Of a DNA stretch of 64,000 nt, positions 51,515 to 63,253 are shown piece by piece. Both the position numbers and the translations under genes were made by a program. The DNA is from Sphaerimonospora thailandensis (GTDB lineage: Bacteria > Actinomycetota > Actinomycetes > Streptosporangiales > Streptosporangiaceae). Each line of letters starts with the position of its first letter. Position 1 is the first letter of the stretch. The stretch lies in assembly GCF_016863115.1 (NCBI RefSeq), contig NZ_BOOG01000007.1:1-64000 (forward strand). The letters are read 5' to 3'. A model generated the notes under the pieces. It did no database searches. It was not told the origin of the DNA and was given only the letters and a program-made list of their open reading frames with translations.

Positions 51515-51525
51515 GCAAGATCACG
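51515..51525 (-). repeat. Dispersed copy of the GCAAGATCACG element
   Basis: GCAAGATCACG lies 8 bases after the priA stop and is identical to the core of the inverted repeats around the 8-oxoguanine deaminase. This shows that the element is dispersed and tends to sit at gene ends. Confidence 0.6.
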
Positions 51526-51575
51526 TACGAGGTGACCGATTCGCTATGGGGTCGGTGAGCCGTTAGCGTCTTCCT

Positions 51576-53300
51576 GTGTCGATCGAATGGGTGAACCGGG
51601 CCATCGACGGCCTTCGCACGTGGGGGTGCGAGAAGGGCGTGGAGGTCGACGTCGACGAGGTCCGTCTACTGTGCGACTACGCCAGCGACTATCTGGAGGT
51701 GAGGGAGCTCGGCGACTTCCGGCCGGGCACCTTCGAGGAACTCCTGCTGGAGATCTATCCGAGGAAGGTCATCGCCCCGCCGGAGAGCGCGCCGGAGACC
51801 ATCGACGCGGCTCGCACGCTGGTGGAGTTCCTCCTCGACACGGGGGAGATCGGCGGCAAGGTCGCCATCAGGATCCGGGAGACCATCGACGAGATCGAGC
51901 CCGAGATGCCCCGGGCGCTCGCCGACACCACCAAGTTCGGCATGGCCAAGAGCATCTTCAGCGCCATCGGGCCCGACTCCCTGGAACTGGTCGAGCCCGG
52001 CTCGGCCGACTGCGACTGCCCCGGCTGCGCGCCGCTGCCCGCCGTACGGCTCCCGCCCGCCGCCGAGATCGCCGCCGCCGTGCGGGAGGCGCCCCTGCTG
52101 CGTGACGCCCACCACGTCGTGACGTGGCTGGTCGACGGCGGACGCACCACGACGACGCGCAAGGCGCTGCGGGTCAGGGACGCCCGCGACGTCGCGGCGC
52201 AGGCGAGTGTGGAGCGGCCGGCCCTGGCCTGGCGGCTCGCACTGGACCTGGGGTTGGCCAGGGTGGAGAGGACCGTCGTCGTGGCGGGCGAGGGGTTCCG
52301 TCCGCTGGCCTCCCGGGCGGACGAAGAGGTGCTCGACCTGTGGGCGGGGACCATTGAGTTCCTGATCGAGGCGCCGGTGGCGGTCACCGGGGAGCCCGCC
52401 GTCGACGAGGAGATGTACTCGGTCCACGACCTGCTCTACCGGCTGCAGGCGCCGGTCCCGAGTGAGGCGGTCGCCGAATACCTACGCGAGATCGCGGCCG
52501 GTCGACCTTCCGCGTCGACCGAGCACGGCCCAGTAGACCACGGCCCAGTAGCGGGCGGGCCGGCCGAGGGCGGGCCGATGAACATATGGTCCGACGGGCG
52601 ACTGGACGCGGCGCTCGCCGGCCTCGCCTACACGGGAACGGTCCAGATCACCGAGGACGGTCTGACCCTGACTCCGCAGGGCCTGTGGGGGCTGCGGGAG
52701 ATCTATTCGGAAATGGGGCTGGACGCCCCGGTCGCGCCGGATCTCGCCGAGGGCGATGCGAGCGGGCTGATCGCGGGCCTCATCAGCGACGGCCTGCCCG
52801 CCGAGGTGGCGGAGCGCGACGTCGCGGCATGGCTGGTCCGCCGCACCCCCGAGCAGGCGGCGACGGAACTGCTCGCCGCGGTGGCGGGCACGCCGGCCGA
52901 GGTACGCGGCATCGCCGTCACGATCGTCGACCGGCTGGGCGTGGAGGCGGCCCCGGTCGTCCGATCCTGTCTGGACGACCCGGAGTTGCGGCCGCACGCC
53001 GCCCACTGGCTGTCCGCCCGGGGTCTGGAAGCCCCCGTGCTCACCCACGAGGAGGTGCTGTGGGTCACGGTCGACATGCTGGCGCTGGCGCTGCCGGCGG
53101 CTGAGGCCGACCCGGACGGCTTCGCGGAGAACATCGCCGTGTCGGGACCGCCCGCCCATCTGATCGAGGACATGTGGCGGGTCGAACACCCCGACGTCGT
53201 CGAGGTTCTGGAACTGCTCGGCAACTCCCTGTCCGATCGAGTGGCGGCCAAGGCGGCCAGGAAAGCGGCGTTCAAGGCCCGTTCGCGGGGCATCCGGTGA
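51576..53300 (+). CDS. Uncharacterised two-part protein, first of a paralogous pair
   Basis: I do not recognise a family for this 574-residue acidic protein. It has an N-terminal region with a CDCPGC motif near residue 148, a middle with several winged-helix-like segments, a low-complexity linker with two copies of HGPV/EHGPV near residue 312, and a C-terminal HEAT-like helical region. The C-terminal 200 residues (from AAWLVRRTPEQAA to the end) align with the next gene's C-terminus, including the shared ending AxKxARKxAxKxRS. It could be an adaptor or scaffold. GTG 51576 follows priA by 69 bases. Confidence 0.75.
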   Translation: MSIEWVNRAIDGLRTWGCEKGVEVDVDEVRLLCDYASDYLEVRELGDFRPGTFEELLLEIYPRKVIAPPESAPETIDAARTLVEFLLDTGEIGGKVAIRIRETIDEIEPEMPRALADTTKFGMAKSIFSAIGPDSLELVEPGSADCDCPGCAPLPAVRLPPAAEIAAAVREAPLLRDAHHVVTWLVDGGRTTTTRKALRVRDARDVAAQASVERPALAWRLALDLGLARVERTVVVAGEGFRPLASRADEEVLDLWAGTIEFLIEAPVAVTGEPAVDEEMYSVHDLLYRLQAPVPSEAVAEYLREIAAGRPSASTEHGPVDHGPVAGGPAEGGPMNIWSDGRLDAALAGLAYTGTVQITEDGLTLTPQGLWGLREIYSEMGLDAPVAPDLAEGDASGLIAGLISDGLPAEVAERDVAAWLVRRTPEQAATELLAAVAGTPAEVRGIAVTIVDRLGVEAAPVVRSCLDDPELRPHAAHWLSARGLEAPVLTHEEVLWVTVDMLALALPAAEADPDGFAENIAVSGPPAHLIEDMWRVEHPDVVEVLELLGNSLSDRVAAKAARKAAFKARSRGIR

Positions 53301-53323
53301 CTGGAGTGGAGTAAGTTGCTGCA

Positions 53324-54541
53324 ATGGCCGACAGCGACGTGCTCACATTCCCGCCGGTCGACCTCGCCCCTGACGAGGAGTTGGCGCGGATGGTGCGAGA
53401 TGCGCCCATCGTAGGCGACGCCGTACGGCTGGCCGGCTGGACCGGCGTGCGCGAGGTCACCGAGCGGGGGCTGCTGACCGACGCCGACGCTCGCGGGGCC
53501 GTCGCCGAGCTCGGGCTGAACGGCGCGTGGCTGCACCTGCTCTGGGTCGTGGCGGTCAACGGCCGGCTCCTCGATGTGACGCCCGGCGGCAGCGCCCGCC
53601 CCGGTCCCGGGGCCGCGGACCCGATGGAGTTCTGGGACGGCGTGGTCATGGACATACTCGACCGCACGGAGGAGGGCCTGACCGGGTCCAGGGTCGTCGA
53701 CGAGCATCTCACCGAGATCCTCGCGACCATCTACTCCGTTCGCGACGGCATGCCGATGGCGAACCTGGCCGGTGGCATCCTCCAGGCGCACGAGGTCGGC
53801 TGCGGCGCCCGCCAGACCGAGCTCAGGCGGCTGCGGATGACGCTGCCCGGTGAGCTGGCCGAGGCCATGGCGCTGCTGGAGTACTGCGGGCTGATCGAGC
53901 TGACCGGCGATCTCGTACGACTCACCGAGCCCGGCGTATGGGCCGTACGCCGCGATCTGCTGCGGGAGGGGCACGACGCGCCCTCTCTGCGCGAGGTGGC
54001 GGCCTTCGCGGGGCAGAGCGCCGGGGAACTGATCGACGCCATGCTGACCGGCCGGGCGTCGGCCAGCGCGGCGACGCTGTGGCTGGAGCGCCGAGCCCCC
54101 GAGGACGCCGCCCGCGAGCTGGTCAAGATCGCTTCATCCGGCAACGCCGCCCAGCGCGGCACGGCCGGGACCATCCTGGAGGAGCTGGGCCCGGAGGCCG
54201 AACACGCCGTACGCGAGGCCCTCGGTGAGCCGATGATGTGGCGGTACGCCGCGGCGTGGCTGGGCGTCCGCGATCTGGACGCCCCGGCGCTGGGCGAGGG
54301 AGACGGCGCCTGGGTGGCCGTGGACACCCTCGCTGCCCTGCTCTACCTGGGCGCCCCCATCGACTCGGTGGCCCATTTCGACATCCTCGGGGAGGACCTG
54401 CTCGTGCTGGTCCCCGAGATGGGACGGGTGGATCACCCCGACACCCTCGCCGTGCTGGAGATGCTCGGCAGGCACCACCCCGAGCCGTTGATCGCCAAGA
54501 CGGCACGGAAGACGGCGATGAAGGTCCGCTCAGGTCCCTAG
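53324..54541 (+). CDS. Uncharacterised protein, second of the paralogous pair
   Basis: This 405-residue protein shares with its upstream neighbour the middle winged-helix-like region and the C-terminal helical repeat (WLERRAPEDAARELV, then ILEELGPEAEHAVREAL, then HPDTLAVLEMLG and the basic AKTARKTAMKVRSG end). It lacks the first 180 residues with the Cys motif. There is no signal peptide, membrane segment or known catalytic motif. The pair probably arose by duplication and is co-transcribed with a 23-base gap. Confidence 0.75.
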   Translation: MADSDVLTFPPVDLAPDEELARMVRDAPIVGDAVRLAGWTGVREVTERGLLTDADARGAVAELGLNGAWLHLLWVVAVNGRLLDVTPGGSARPGPGAADPMEFWDGVVMDILDRTEEGLTGSRVVDEHLTEILATIYSVRDGMPMANLAGGILQAHEVGCGARQTELRRLRMTLPGELAEAMALLEYCGLIELTGDLVRLTEPGVWAVRRDLLREGHDAPSLREVAAFAGQSAGELIDAMLTGRASASAATLWLERRAPEDAARELVKIASSGNAAQRGTAGTILEELGPEAEHAVREALGEPMMWRYAAAWLGVRDLDAPALGEGDGAWVAVDTLAALLYLGAPIDSVAHFDILGEDLLVLVPEMGRVDHPDTLAVLEMLGRHHPEPLIAKTARKTAMKVRSGP

Positions 54542-54632
54542 CCAGGACTCGCGCTCGTGACGGTCGGCACCTGCTGAACACCCCCTAGACTGAGGTGATA
54601 TTTCGACGTCGTGATATGAACGGAGCCGATCG

Positions 54633-55181
54633 TTGGCCATTCAGCCGATCCGCCTTTTCGGCGACCCGGTGCTGCGCACGCCGGCGGAGCCGGTGGTCGA
54701 CTTCGACAAGGAGCTGCGCAGGCTCGTCAAGGACCTGACCGACACGATGATGGACGCGCCGGGTGCGGGCCTGGCCGCGCCGCAGATCGGCGTCGGGCTG
54801 CGGGTGTTCACCTACTACGTGGACGAGCAGCTCGGTCACGTGATCAACCCTGACCTCGACCTGTCGGACGAGATGGACGAGGAGGGTGAGGAAGGCTGCC
54901 TGTCCTTCCCCGGCATGTCCTTCCCGACTCCGCGTGCGATCAGGGCGGTCGCCAAGGGCTTCAACATGTACGGCGATCCGGTCGTCCTGGAGGGCACCGA
55001 GGTGATGGCCCGCTGCTTCCAGCACGAGACCGATCACCTGGACGGCGTGCTGTTCATCGACCGGATGGATCCCAAGCAGCGCAAGCTGGCGATGAAGGCG
55101 ATCCGTGAGTCCGAGTGGAGCGGCCTTTCCGCGCCGGTCGTCAAGTTCTCGCCGCACGCCACCCAAGGGAAGGCCCTGTAG
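54633..55181 (+). CDS. def: Peptide deformylase
   Basis: The 182-residue metallohydrolase removes the N-formyl group from new proteins. It has the three family motifs [18 protein letters not shown] and QHETDHLDG. The TTG at 54633 matches the usual N-terminus [14 protein letters not shown]. Its stop codon shares one base with the fmt start, so deformylation and formylation enzymes are coupled. Confidence 0.95.
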   Translation: MAIQPIRLFGDPVLRTPAEPVVDFDKELRRLVKDLTDTMMDAPGAGLAAPQIGVGLRVFTYYVDEQLGHVINPDLDLSDEMDEEGEEGCLSFPGMSFPTPRAIRAVAKGFNMYGDPVVLEGTEVMARCFQHETDHLDGVLFIDRMDPKQRKLAMKAIRESEWSGLSAPVVKFSPHATQGKAL

Positions 55182-56140
55182 TGCGCCTGGTCTTCGCCGG
55201 CACTCCGGACACCGCGCTCCCGTCGCTGCGGGTCCTGCTCGACTCGCCCCGCCACGAGGTGGTCGCCGTCGTCACCCGCCCGGATGCCAGATCCGGCCGG
55301 GGACGCCAGGTCCATCCCAGCCCGGTGGCTCAGCTCGCCGAGGAGTCGGGCATCGAGGTGCTCAAACCGGTGAAGGCCGGAGACGTGGAATTCCTCGACC
55401 GGCTCAGGGCGATAAATCCGGACTGCTGCCCGGTTGTCGCCTATGGCGCTTTGCTGCCGCAGGCCGCCTTGGATATTCCGCCGTTTGGCTGGATAAATCT
55501 CCATTTCTCGTTGCTGCCCGCGTGGCGGGGCGCCGCCCCGGTTCAGCATGCCGTACTGCACGGCGACGAGATCACCGGCGCGACGACCTTCCGGATCGTC
55601 AAGGAGTTGGACGCCGGCCCCGTCTTCGGCTGTGTGACCGAGCAGGTCCGCCCGGACGACACCAGCGGCGCGCTGCTGGCCAGGCTCGCCGAGTCGGGTG
55701 CCGGGCTGCTCGCGGCGACGCTCGACGGCGTCGAGGACGACGCACTGGAGGCCCGCCCGCAGCCGGCCGACGGGGTGAGCGTCGCACCGAAGATCGAGGT
55801 CGAGGACGCGCGCGTCGACTGGGCGGCCCCGGCCATGCGAGTGGACCGGCTGGTACGCGCCTGCACGCCCGCGCCGGGCGCGTGGACCGAGTTCCGCGGT
55901 CAGCGGGTCAAGATCGGCGCGGTACGGCTCGCGCCGCAGGCATCGGCCGCGCTCGCGCCCGCCGAGATCAGCGCCGCGAAGAACACCGTGCTCGTCGGCA
56001 CCGGCACCCACCCGGTGGAGCTCGGCGAGGTGCAGCCGCAGGGCAAGCGGGTGATGACGGCCGCCGAGTGGGCGCGCGGCGTCCGCATCGCCGGCCCGTC
56101 CGGTGGCGGCCCACTTGACGGTCTGGAGCGCTTCGGATGA
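55181..56140 (+). CDS. fmt: Methionyl-tRNA formyltransferase
   Basis: The 319-residue enzyme formylates initiator Met-tRNA. It contains [15 protein letters not shown], the catalytic core [17 protein letters not shown], and the C-terminal OB domain. Family members usually have HxSLLP with NxHxS, as here. Part of the gene (about 55410-55510) is visibly richer in A and T, but the frame is intact. It overlaps rsmB by 4 bases. Confidence 0.94.
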   Translation: MRLVFAGTPDTALPSLRVLLDSPRHEVVAVVTRPDARSGRGRQVHPSPVAQLAEESGIEVLKPVKAGDVEFLDRLRAINPDCCPVVAYGALLPQAALDIPPFGWINLHFSLLPAWRGAAPVQHAVLHGDEITGATTFRIVKELDAGPVFGCVTEQVRPDDTSGALLARLAESGAGLLAATLDGVEDDALEARPQPADGVSVAPKIEVEDARVDWAAPAMRVDRLVRACTPAPGAWTEFRGQRVKIGAVRLAPQASAALAPAEISAAKNTVLVGTGTHPVELGEVQPQGKRVMTAAEWARGVRIAGPSGGGPLDGLERFG

Positions 56141-57591
56141 CGCGGCGGCACTCCGGAAGGCGGCCCACAGGCACGCAGGGGTCCGGCACGCAGGGAACTG
56201 GACAGCCGGGATCTGGACGGCAGGGATCCGGACGGCCGGGGCCCGGCAAGCGGCGGCCCGGCGGCAGGCCCGACGCGGCGAGGAACGCGGCCTACGACCT
56301 GATGAGGGCCGTCGACGAGCGTGACGCGTACGCCAACCTGCTGCTGCCCACGCTGCTACGCAGACGCGGCATCGCGGGCCGGGACGCCGCCCTCGCCACC
56401 GAGCTGGCCTACGGCACGCTGCGCGGCCTCGGCACCTACGACGAGATCATCGCCGCCTGCAGCGATCGGGCTCCCGAGCACGTGGACCCGCCGCTGCTGG
56501 ACGCCGTCCGGCTCGGCGTGCACCAACTCCTGCGCACCCGCATCCCACCGCACGCGGCGGTGAGCGCCACGATCGATCTGGTCCGGCACCGGGTCGGTCC
56601 CGGCCCCTCGCGCTACGCGAACGCCGTGCTGCGCAAGGTCGCCGGCCGCACGCTGGAGGAGTGGCTCGCCATCGTGGCCCCGCCCCGCGAGGAGGACCCG
56701 GTCGGTCACCTCGCCGTGGCGTACAGCCACCCCCGCTGGATCGTGAACGCGCTGCGCGACGCGGTCGGCGGCGACGTGGACGAGACCGCCGCGCTGCTGG
56801 CGGCCGACAACGAGCGGCCCCGGGTGGCGCTGGTGGCGCGTCCGGGGCGCTGCTCCGTCGACGAGCTGGTCTCGGCGGGTGCCGAAGCCGCCGGCTACTC
56901 GCCGTACGGCGCCTATCTGCCCGAGGGGGATCCGGCGTCGATCCCGGCGGTGGGCGAGGCGCGCGCCGCGGTGCAGGACGAGGCGAGCCAGCTCGTCGCG
57001 CTCGCACTCACCCGAGTGCCCGTCGCCGGCAGGGATCGCGACTGGCTGGACATGTGCGCGGGACCGGGTGGGAAGGCCGGGCTGCTCGACGCGCTGGCCG
57101 CGCAGCGCGGCGCGAGGCTGCTCGCCGCCGACGTCCAGTACCACCGCGCCCGGCTCGTCTGGGGGACGACCAGGGAGGCCGCGGTCGTGACCGCCGACGG
57201 GACCGAGCCGGCCTGGCGGCCAGGGGCGTTCGACCGGGTGATGCTCGACGCCCCCTGCACCGGGCTGGGCGCCCTGCGCAGGCGGCCCGAGGCCCGCTGG
57301 CGGCGCGATCCCCGCGACATCCCCGAACTGACCCGGCTGCAGCGGCGGTTGCTGGACTCGGCTCTGCGAGCCGTACGGCCCGGCGGAGTGGTGGCCTACG
57401 TGACCTGCTCGCCGCATCTGGCGGAGACGTCCGCCGTGGTGGGCGAGGTGCCGCGGGAGCGGGCAGAGGTGCTGGACGCGCGGGAGTTCCTGCCCGAGGC
57501 GCCGGGGCTCGGCGACGGCCCCTACGTGCGGTTCTGGCCGCACCGGCACGGCACAGACGCCATGTTCCTGGCGCTGTTGCGGGCCAAATAG
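56137..57591 (+). CDS. rsmB: 16S rRNA m5C967 methyltransferase
   Basis: The 484-residue protein has a Gly/Gln/Ser-rich leader of about 40 residues, then a NusB-like RNA-binding domain, then a SAM methyltransferase domain with [19 protein letters not shown] and the catalytic Cys in VTCSPH. It methylates C967 of 16S rRNA. The disordered leader (repeats of GTQGSG) is an addition to the E. coli form. Confidence 0.93.
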   Translation: MTRRHSGRRPTGTQGSGTQGTGQPGSGRQGSGRPGPGKRRPGGRPDAARNAAYDLMRAVDERDAYANLLLPTLLRRRGIAGRDAALATELAYGTLRGLGTYDEIIAACSDRAPEHVDPPLLDAVRLGVHQLLRTRIPPHAAVSATIDLVRHRVGPGPSRYANAVLRKVAGRTLEEWLAIVAPPREEDPVGHLAVAYSHPRWIVNALRDAVGGDVDETAALLAADNERPRVALVARPGRCSVDELVSAGAEAAGYSPYGAYLPEGDPASIPAVGEARAAVQDEASQLVALALTRVPVAGRDRDWLDMCAGPGGKAGLLDALAAQRGARLLAADVQYHRARLVWGTTREAAVVTADGTEPAWRPGAFDRVMLDAPCTGLGALRRRPEARWRRDPRDIPELTRLQRRLLDSALRAVRPGGVVAYVTCSPHLAETSAVVGEVPRERAEVLDAREFLPEAPGLGDGPYVRFWPHRHGTDAMFLALLRAK

Positions 57592-57602
57592 ACTCCGGGA
57601 CT

Positions 57603-58271
57603 ATGGCCGTACAGATCTCGCCCAGCATCCTGTCCGCCGACTTCGCCCGGCTCGCCGATGAGGCGGCCCGGGTCGAGGGCATCGCCGACTGGCTGCACGT
57701 GGACGTCATGGACTACCGCTTCGTGCCCAACCTCACGCTCGGCCTGCCGATCGTGGAGGCGCTGCTCAAGGCGACCACGACGCCGCTCGACTGCCACCTC
57801 ATGATCGAGGAGCCGGACCGGTGGGCGCCGGACTACGCGGAGGCGGGCGCCGCCAGCGTCACCATCCACGCCGAGGCGGCCAGGGCGGCCGTGCGCACAC
57901 TGCGGGCGATCCGCGCGGCCGGGGCCAGGGCGGGCCTGGCGCTGAACCCGGCCACACCGGTCGAGCTCTACGAGGACCTGCTGCCTGAGATCGACATGCT
58001 GCTGGTCATGACCGTGGAGCCGGGCTTCGGCGGGCAGAGGTTCCTCGACATCATGCTGCCGAAGGTCGCCAGGGCCCGTGCGCTGATCGACAAGTACGGC
58101 GGCGACGTGTGGCTCCAGGTCGACGGCGGGGTGTCGGAGACGACCATCGAACGCTGCGCTGAGGCCGGGGCCGACGTGTTCGTGGCGGGCAACGCCGTCT
58201 ACAGGGCCGACGACCCCGCCCGAGCCGTACGGAACCTTCGCGCCCTCGCCGAGAAGTCGATCCCCGCCTGA
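57603..58271 (+). CDS. rpe: Ribulose-phosphate 3-epimerase
   Basis: The 222-residue TIM-barrel metalloenzyme interconverts ribulose- and xylulose-5-phosphate in the pentose phosphate pathway. It has [23 protein letters not shown], the metal His in [17 protein letters not shown] and QVDGGVS. A -10-like TAGACT overlaps the rsmB stop 8 bases before the ATG. It is convergent with the dpp operon. Confidence 0.95.
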   Translation: MAVQISPSILSADFARLADEAARVEGIADWLHVDVMDYRFVPNLTLGLPIVEALLKATTTPLDCHLMIEEPDRWAPDYAEAGAASVTIHAEAARAAVRTLRAIRAAGARAGLALNPATPVELYEDLLPEIDMLLVMTVEPGFGGQRFLDIMLPKVARARALIDKYGGDVWLQVDGGVSETTIERCAEAGADVFVAGNAVYRADDPARAVRNLRALAEKSIPA

Positions 58272-58275
58272 TCTG

Positions 58276-59303
58276 TCAGGCGAGGGCGGGGTCGAGGACG
58301 ACGTCGTCGCCCTGGACTGTGGGAGCTTCGGGGAAGTGGCAGGCCGTGAGGTGGCCCTCCCGGTTGCCGTTCAGCCGCACCAGCGGGGGCACCTCGGCGG
58401 CGCATTTGTCCTGAGCCTTCCAGCAGCGGGTGCGGAACCGGCAGCCCGACGGCGGGTTGATGGGGGAGGGCACGTCGCCGGCCAGGCGGATGCGCTCCCG
58501 GGGTTCGCCGTCCACGTCGGGCTCGGGCACGGCCGACAGCAGCGCGTGCGTGTACGGGTGCCGTGGCCGGTCGTAGATCGACTGCCGGTCGCCCACCTCC
58601 ACGATCTTGCCGAGGTACATCACCGCCACGCGCTGGGAGAAGTGGCGGACGATGGCGAGATCGTGCGCGATGAACAGGAACGCGATGCCGAGATCGCGCT
58701 GCAACTCCTGCAGCAGGTTGACGACCTGCGCCTGGATCGACACGTCGAGCGCGGAAACCGGCTCGTCCGCGATGATCAGTTTGGGGTTGAGCGCCAGCGC
58801 GCGGGCGATGCCGATGCGCTGGCGCTGCCCGCCCGAGAACTCGTGAGGGAACCGGTTGTAGTGCTCGGGGTTCAGGCCGACGATCTCCAGGAGTTCCTGC
58901 ACCCGCTTGCGCCGGCCGCCCGTGGGCTCGATGCCGTTGACCTCCATCGGGCCGCTGATGATCGTGCCGACGGTGTGGCGGGGGTTGAGTGAGCTGTAGG
59001 GGTCCTGGAAGATCATCTGGATCTCCGGCCTGATCGGCTTGAGCCGGCGCCGGGAGTCGTGGGCGATGTCCCGCCCACCGTAGAGGATCTTGCCCGCCGT
59101 GGGTTCCAGCAGGCGGGCGGCGAGCCGTCCGGTCGTCGACTTGCCGCAGCCCGACTCGCCGACCAGCCCCACCGTCTCGCCGACCCCGATCGTGAGGTCG
59201 ATCTCGTCCACCGCGTGGACGCTGCCGACCTGACGCTTGATCAGCACGCCGCCCCGGATCGGGAAGTGCTTGACCAGCCCCTGCAGCTCCAGCAGCGTCT
59301 CGT

Positions 59304-59307
<4 letters not shown>
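58276..59307 (-). CDS. dppF: Dipeptide/oligopeptide ABC transporter ATPase, DppF type
   Basis: The 343-residue ATPase has Walker [10 protein letters not shown], the Q-loop, signature SGGQRQRIG, Walker [13 protein letters not shown], and the C-terminal oligopeptide-transporter extension (oligo_HPY) with [10 protein letters not shown] and a later Cys. It energises the membrane complex together with DppD. It is the last gene of the operon and overlaps dppD by 4 bases. Confidence 0.92.
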
Positions 59308-60389
<1,082 letters not shown>

Positions 60390-60399
60390 GCCGGGACTC

Positions 60400-61380
60400 C
60401 TAGCTCAGGCGGACGCGCGGGTCGATGACCGCGTAGAGCGCGTCCACGATGATGTTGAAGACGACGATCGCGGCGGCGGCCAGCAGCACGGTCGCCATGA
60501 GCATGGGCAGGTCGGAGTTGACCACGGACTGGATCGAGAGGCGGCCGACGCCCTGGAGGCTGAACGTGGTCTCCGTGATGATGGCTCCGCCGATGAGCAC
60601 GGCGAGGTCGACGCCGAAGATCGTGGCGATCGGGCTCAGCGTGCCGCGCAGCGCGAACCGTGTGATCACCGTGCGTCCGGACATGCCCTTGGCCCGGGCC
60701 GTACGGACATAGTCCTCCGAGAGTTGCTCCACCATCGTCGAGCGGGTCATCCTGGTGTAGTTGGCCGTGGAGATCATGGCCAGTACGAGCCAGGGCAGCA
60801 GCAGGCCGTACGCCCACTCGAGGGGGTTCTCGGTGAAGGGCACGTACCGTGGCCGCTCGATCAGCTGCCACTGGAAGACCAGGAAGTACATGGCGAGGGT
60901 GCCCACGAAGTAGATCTGCATCGACGACCCGATGAGCGAGGCCACGCTGGCGATCTTGTCCAGTGCCTTGCCCTGGTTGAGTGCGGCGATGACTCCCGTG
61001 CCCACCCCGAAGATCAGATAGATCACCGAGGAGCCGATGGTCAGTGAGATCGTGACCGGCAGCCGGTCGATGATCGTGTTGAACACCGGCGCGCGGTTCA
61101 CGAACGAGTAGCCGAGGCAGGGCGCCGAGCAGTGCCCGAGACCCTCGTAGTCGCGCCCTACGAAGACTCCGGCCAGCCACTCGAGGAACTGCACGAAGAT
61201 CGGCTGGTCCAGGCCGAGGTTGTGCCGGGCCTGCGCCAGCGTCTCGGGCGGGCAGACCTTTCCGCAGGCGAGGCGGGCCGGATCACTCGGCATGGCGAAG
61301 AAGAGGAAGAACGTCACGGCGGCGATGATCACCAGGGTTACCGCCGCCGCGACCGTCCTCCGGGTCAGGAACCGCAGCAT
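60400..61380 (-). CDS. dppB: Dipeptide ABC transporter permease, DppB type
   Basis: The 326-residue protein has six predicted membrane segments, beginning with MLRFLTRRTVAAAVTLVIIAAV-like hydrophobic sequence. The cytoplasmic EAA loop reads YVRTARAKGMS. It carries an uncommonly Cys-containing outer loop (CGKVC and CSAPC, about residues 39-85). It forms the pore together with DppC. Confidence 0.92.
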   Translation of the reverse strand: MLRFLTRRTVAAAVTLVIIAAVTFFLFFAMPSDPARLACGKVCPPETLAQARHNLGLDQPIFVQFLEWLAGVFVGRDYEGLGHCSAPCLGYSFVNRAPVFNTIIDRLPVTISLTIGSSVIYLIFGVGTGVIAALNQGKALDKIASVASLIGSSMQIYFVGTLAMYFLVFQWQLIERPRYVPFTENPLEWAYGLLLPWLVLAMISTANYTRMTRSTMVEQLSEDYVRTARAKGMSGRTVITRFALRGTLSPIATIFGVDLAVLIGGAIITETTFSLQGVGRLSIQSVVNSDLPMLMATVLLAAAAIVVFNIIVDALYAVIDPRVRLS

Positions 61381-61383
61381 CGA

Positions 61384-63174
61384 TCAGGGCTTCACGAAGA
61401 TGGTGTTGGGGGAGACGACCCAGCTGATGGGGTCGATCTCAGCGCCGCCGACCTTGGAGCCGCGCAGTTGCAGGCCGACGTTGTTCAGTCCCGGAACCAG
61501 CGGAGTGATCGTCTCCATGATCTTCTTGTCCAGTGCCGCCCAGGCCTTGTTCGCCTCGTCGACGTCGGCGAGGCCCTCGATTCGCTTGATCTCCGCCGTG
61601 ACCTCGGGGTCCTTCAGGTGCGACTGATTGTAACCGCCGTCCCGGACGGGCCCGAAGATGACCGGGAAAACGGTGGCCGCGGTCGGCCAGTCGGCGCCCC
61701 AGCCGCCCCAGTACATGTCGAGGCCGTTCTCCACCTTGCCGGTCGCGTCGTACCAGGTCTTGGTGTCCATCGGCTTGGCCACGATCTTGATTCCGATCTT
61801 GGCCATCTGGTTCTTGATGGCGACCGTGACGCGCTGCTCGGTCGGCGTGTTGTTGTAGCCGTACACGATCGTGGGGGTGGGGTCGCCGGACTGCGCGAGC
61901 AGTTCCTTGGCCTTGTCCAGGTCACCCTCGGGGTGCTGCTTGAAGCCGAAGACGTCGTAGTCCTCCCAGCCGGACACGCTGGGGTTGAGGATCGTGGTGT
62001 TGATGACCGAGGTGTCCGGGCCGCCGGTGATCGTCTGGATCTGCTTCGTCGGCCAGGCGTAGGCGATCGCCTGGCGGATCTTGACATCCTTCACCCGGTC
62101 GAGGTTGAAGTAGTAGTAGTCGCCGTACGGCGAGGGCCGGCGCATGATCCGGTCCTGCAGGCTCTTGTCCTGCAGCACCTGCTGGGTCCGCTCTGCCGCG
62201 ACATGGGTGTAGAAGCTGAACGTCTTCTGGTCGTCACCGGTGTCCGCGACGAACCGGTCGGTCACCGCCAGCGCCTGGTAGCCGAACTCCAGGTGCCACT
62301 TGTCCGGGTAGGCGCCGCGGATGGGGTCGGTGGCCGGGTCCCAGTTGGGGTTGCGCTCCAGGTCCATGGACTTGTCGAGGGAGTGGGCCGCGATGATGTA
62401 CGGCCCGCTGGACACCGGGGTCTTGTCGTACTTCTCCTTGGTGTCCTTCGCCTTGGGCACGATGCCGTAGCCGGTCATCGCCAGCGCGTAGTTCGCGTCG
62501 GCGTGCGGCTCGTTGAACTTGAAGACCACCGTCTTGTCGTCCGGCGTCTCGATGTTGCCGAGTTCCTTGCCGTCGTACGGACCCTTGTAGGACTTCTTGT
62601 AGTCCTCTTCGGTCAGCCACTGCTGGATGTAGGGCGGGCCCTCGGTGATGAACGGCGCGAAGAGCCGTTCCATGCTCCACTTGACGTCCGCCGAGGTGAT
62701 GGGGGAGCCGTCCTGCCATTTCACCCCGTCCTTGAGGGTGAAGGTCCAGGTCTTGCCGCCGTCGGACACCTGTCCCGCGTCGGTGGCGAGGTCGCCGACG
62801 ACCTTGTAGTGGTTGTCCCCGACCTTCTTGTAGCCGGTGAGGCCGCGGGTGATCAGCAGGTGGAAGTTGGCGGTCACGTTGTCGTAGACCCGGCCCGGGT
62901 CCAGGTGGGGGTAGTCGTCGCGGTCGATCATGTTGACCGTGCTGCCCTTGACGACGCCCTCCGGCTCGATGGCGGGTCCCTTGGAGTCGTCGGCGGTGCC
63001 GACCTCGATCTTCGGCGGGGCGAACAACTCGGTGAGGTTCGTCTCGGACGGGCGGGGCGCGCTGCTGCTGCCGGCGTCCGCCGATCCTCCGGCGTTGCCC
63101 TTCGCGCACGCGGCGGTGAGCGCGAGGGTTCCTATGGCGAGAACGGCCAGTGCCGGCCGTCGTCGTGTTGACAT
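61384..63174 (-). CDS. dppA: Peptide-binding lipoprotein, DppA/OppA type
   Basis: The 596-residue extracytoplasmic SBP_bac_5 protein has a signal sequence with lipobox LTAAC (lipidated Cys23) and a Ser/Ala-rich linker, followed by the family core (HLLITRGLTGYKKVGD, TFTLKDGVKWQDGSPITSADV). It captures peptides for the Dpp pore. ATG at 63174 follows AGGAG. It sits between the two permease genes. Confidence 0.93.
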   Translation of the reverse strand: MSTRRRPALAVLAIGTLALTAACAKGNAGGSADAGSSSAPRPSETNLTELFAPPKIEVGTADDSKGPAIEPEGVVKGSTVNMIDRDDYPHLDPGRVYDNVTANFHLLITRGLTGYKKVGDNHYKVVGDLATDAGQVSDGGKTWTFTLKDGVKWQDGSPITSADVKWSMERLFAPFITEGPPYIQQWLTEEDYKKSYKGPYDGKELGNIETPDDKTVVFKFNEPHADANYALAMTGYGIVPKAKDTKEKYDKTPVSSGPYIIAAHSLDKSMDLERNPNWDPATDPIRGAYPDKWHLEFGYQALAVTDRFVADTGDDQKTFSFYTHVAAERTQQVLQDKSLQDRIMRRPSPYGDYYYFNLDRVKDVKIRQAIAYAWPTKQIQTITGGPDTSVINTTILNPSVSGWEDYDVFGFKQHPEGDLDKAKELLAQSGDPTPTIVYGYNNTPTEQRVTVAIKNQMAKIGIKIVAKPMDTKTWYDATGKVENGLDMYWGGWGADWPTAATVFPVIFGPVRDGGYNQSHLKDPEVTAEIKRIEGLADVDEANKAWAALDKKIMETITPLVPGLNNVGLQLRGSKVGGAEIDPISWVVSPNTIFVKP

Positions 63175-63253
63175 TTCCACTCCTGAGCTAGGGGGGACGA
63201 CAGGGGGGTGAAGGTCCGACGGGGGATGAAAAGACATGGTCAGGTAGGGCGAC

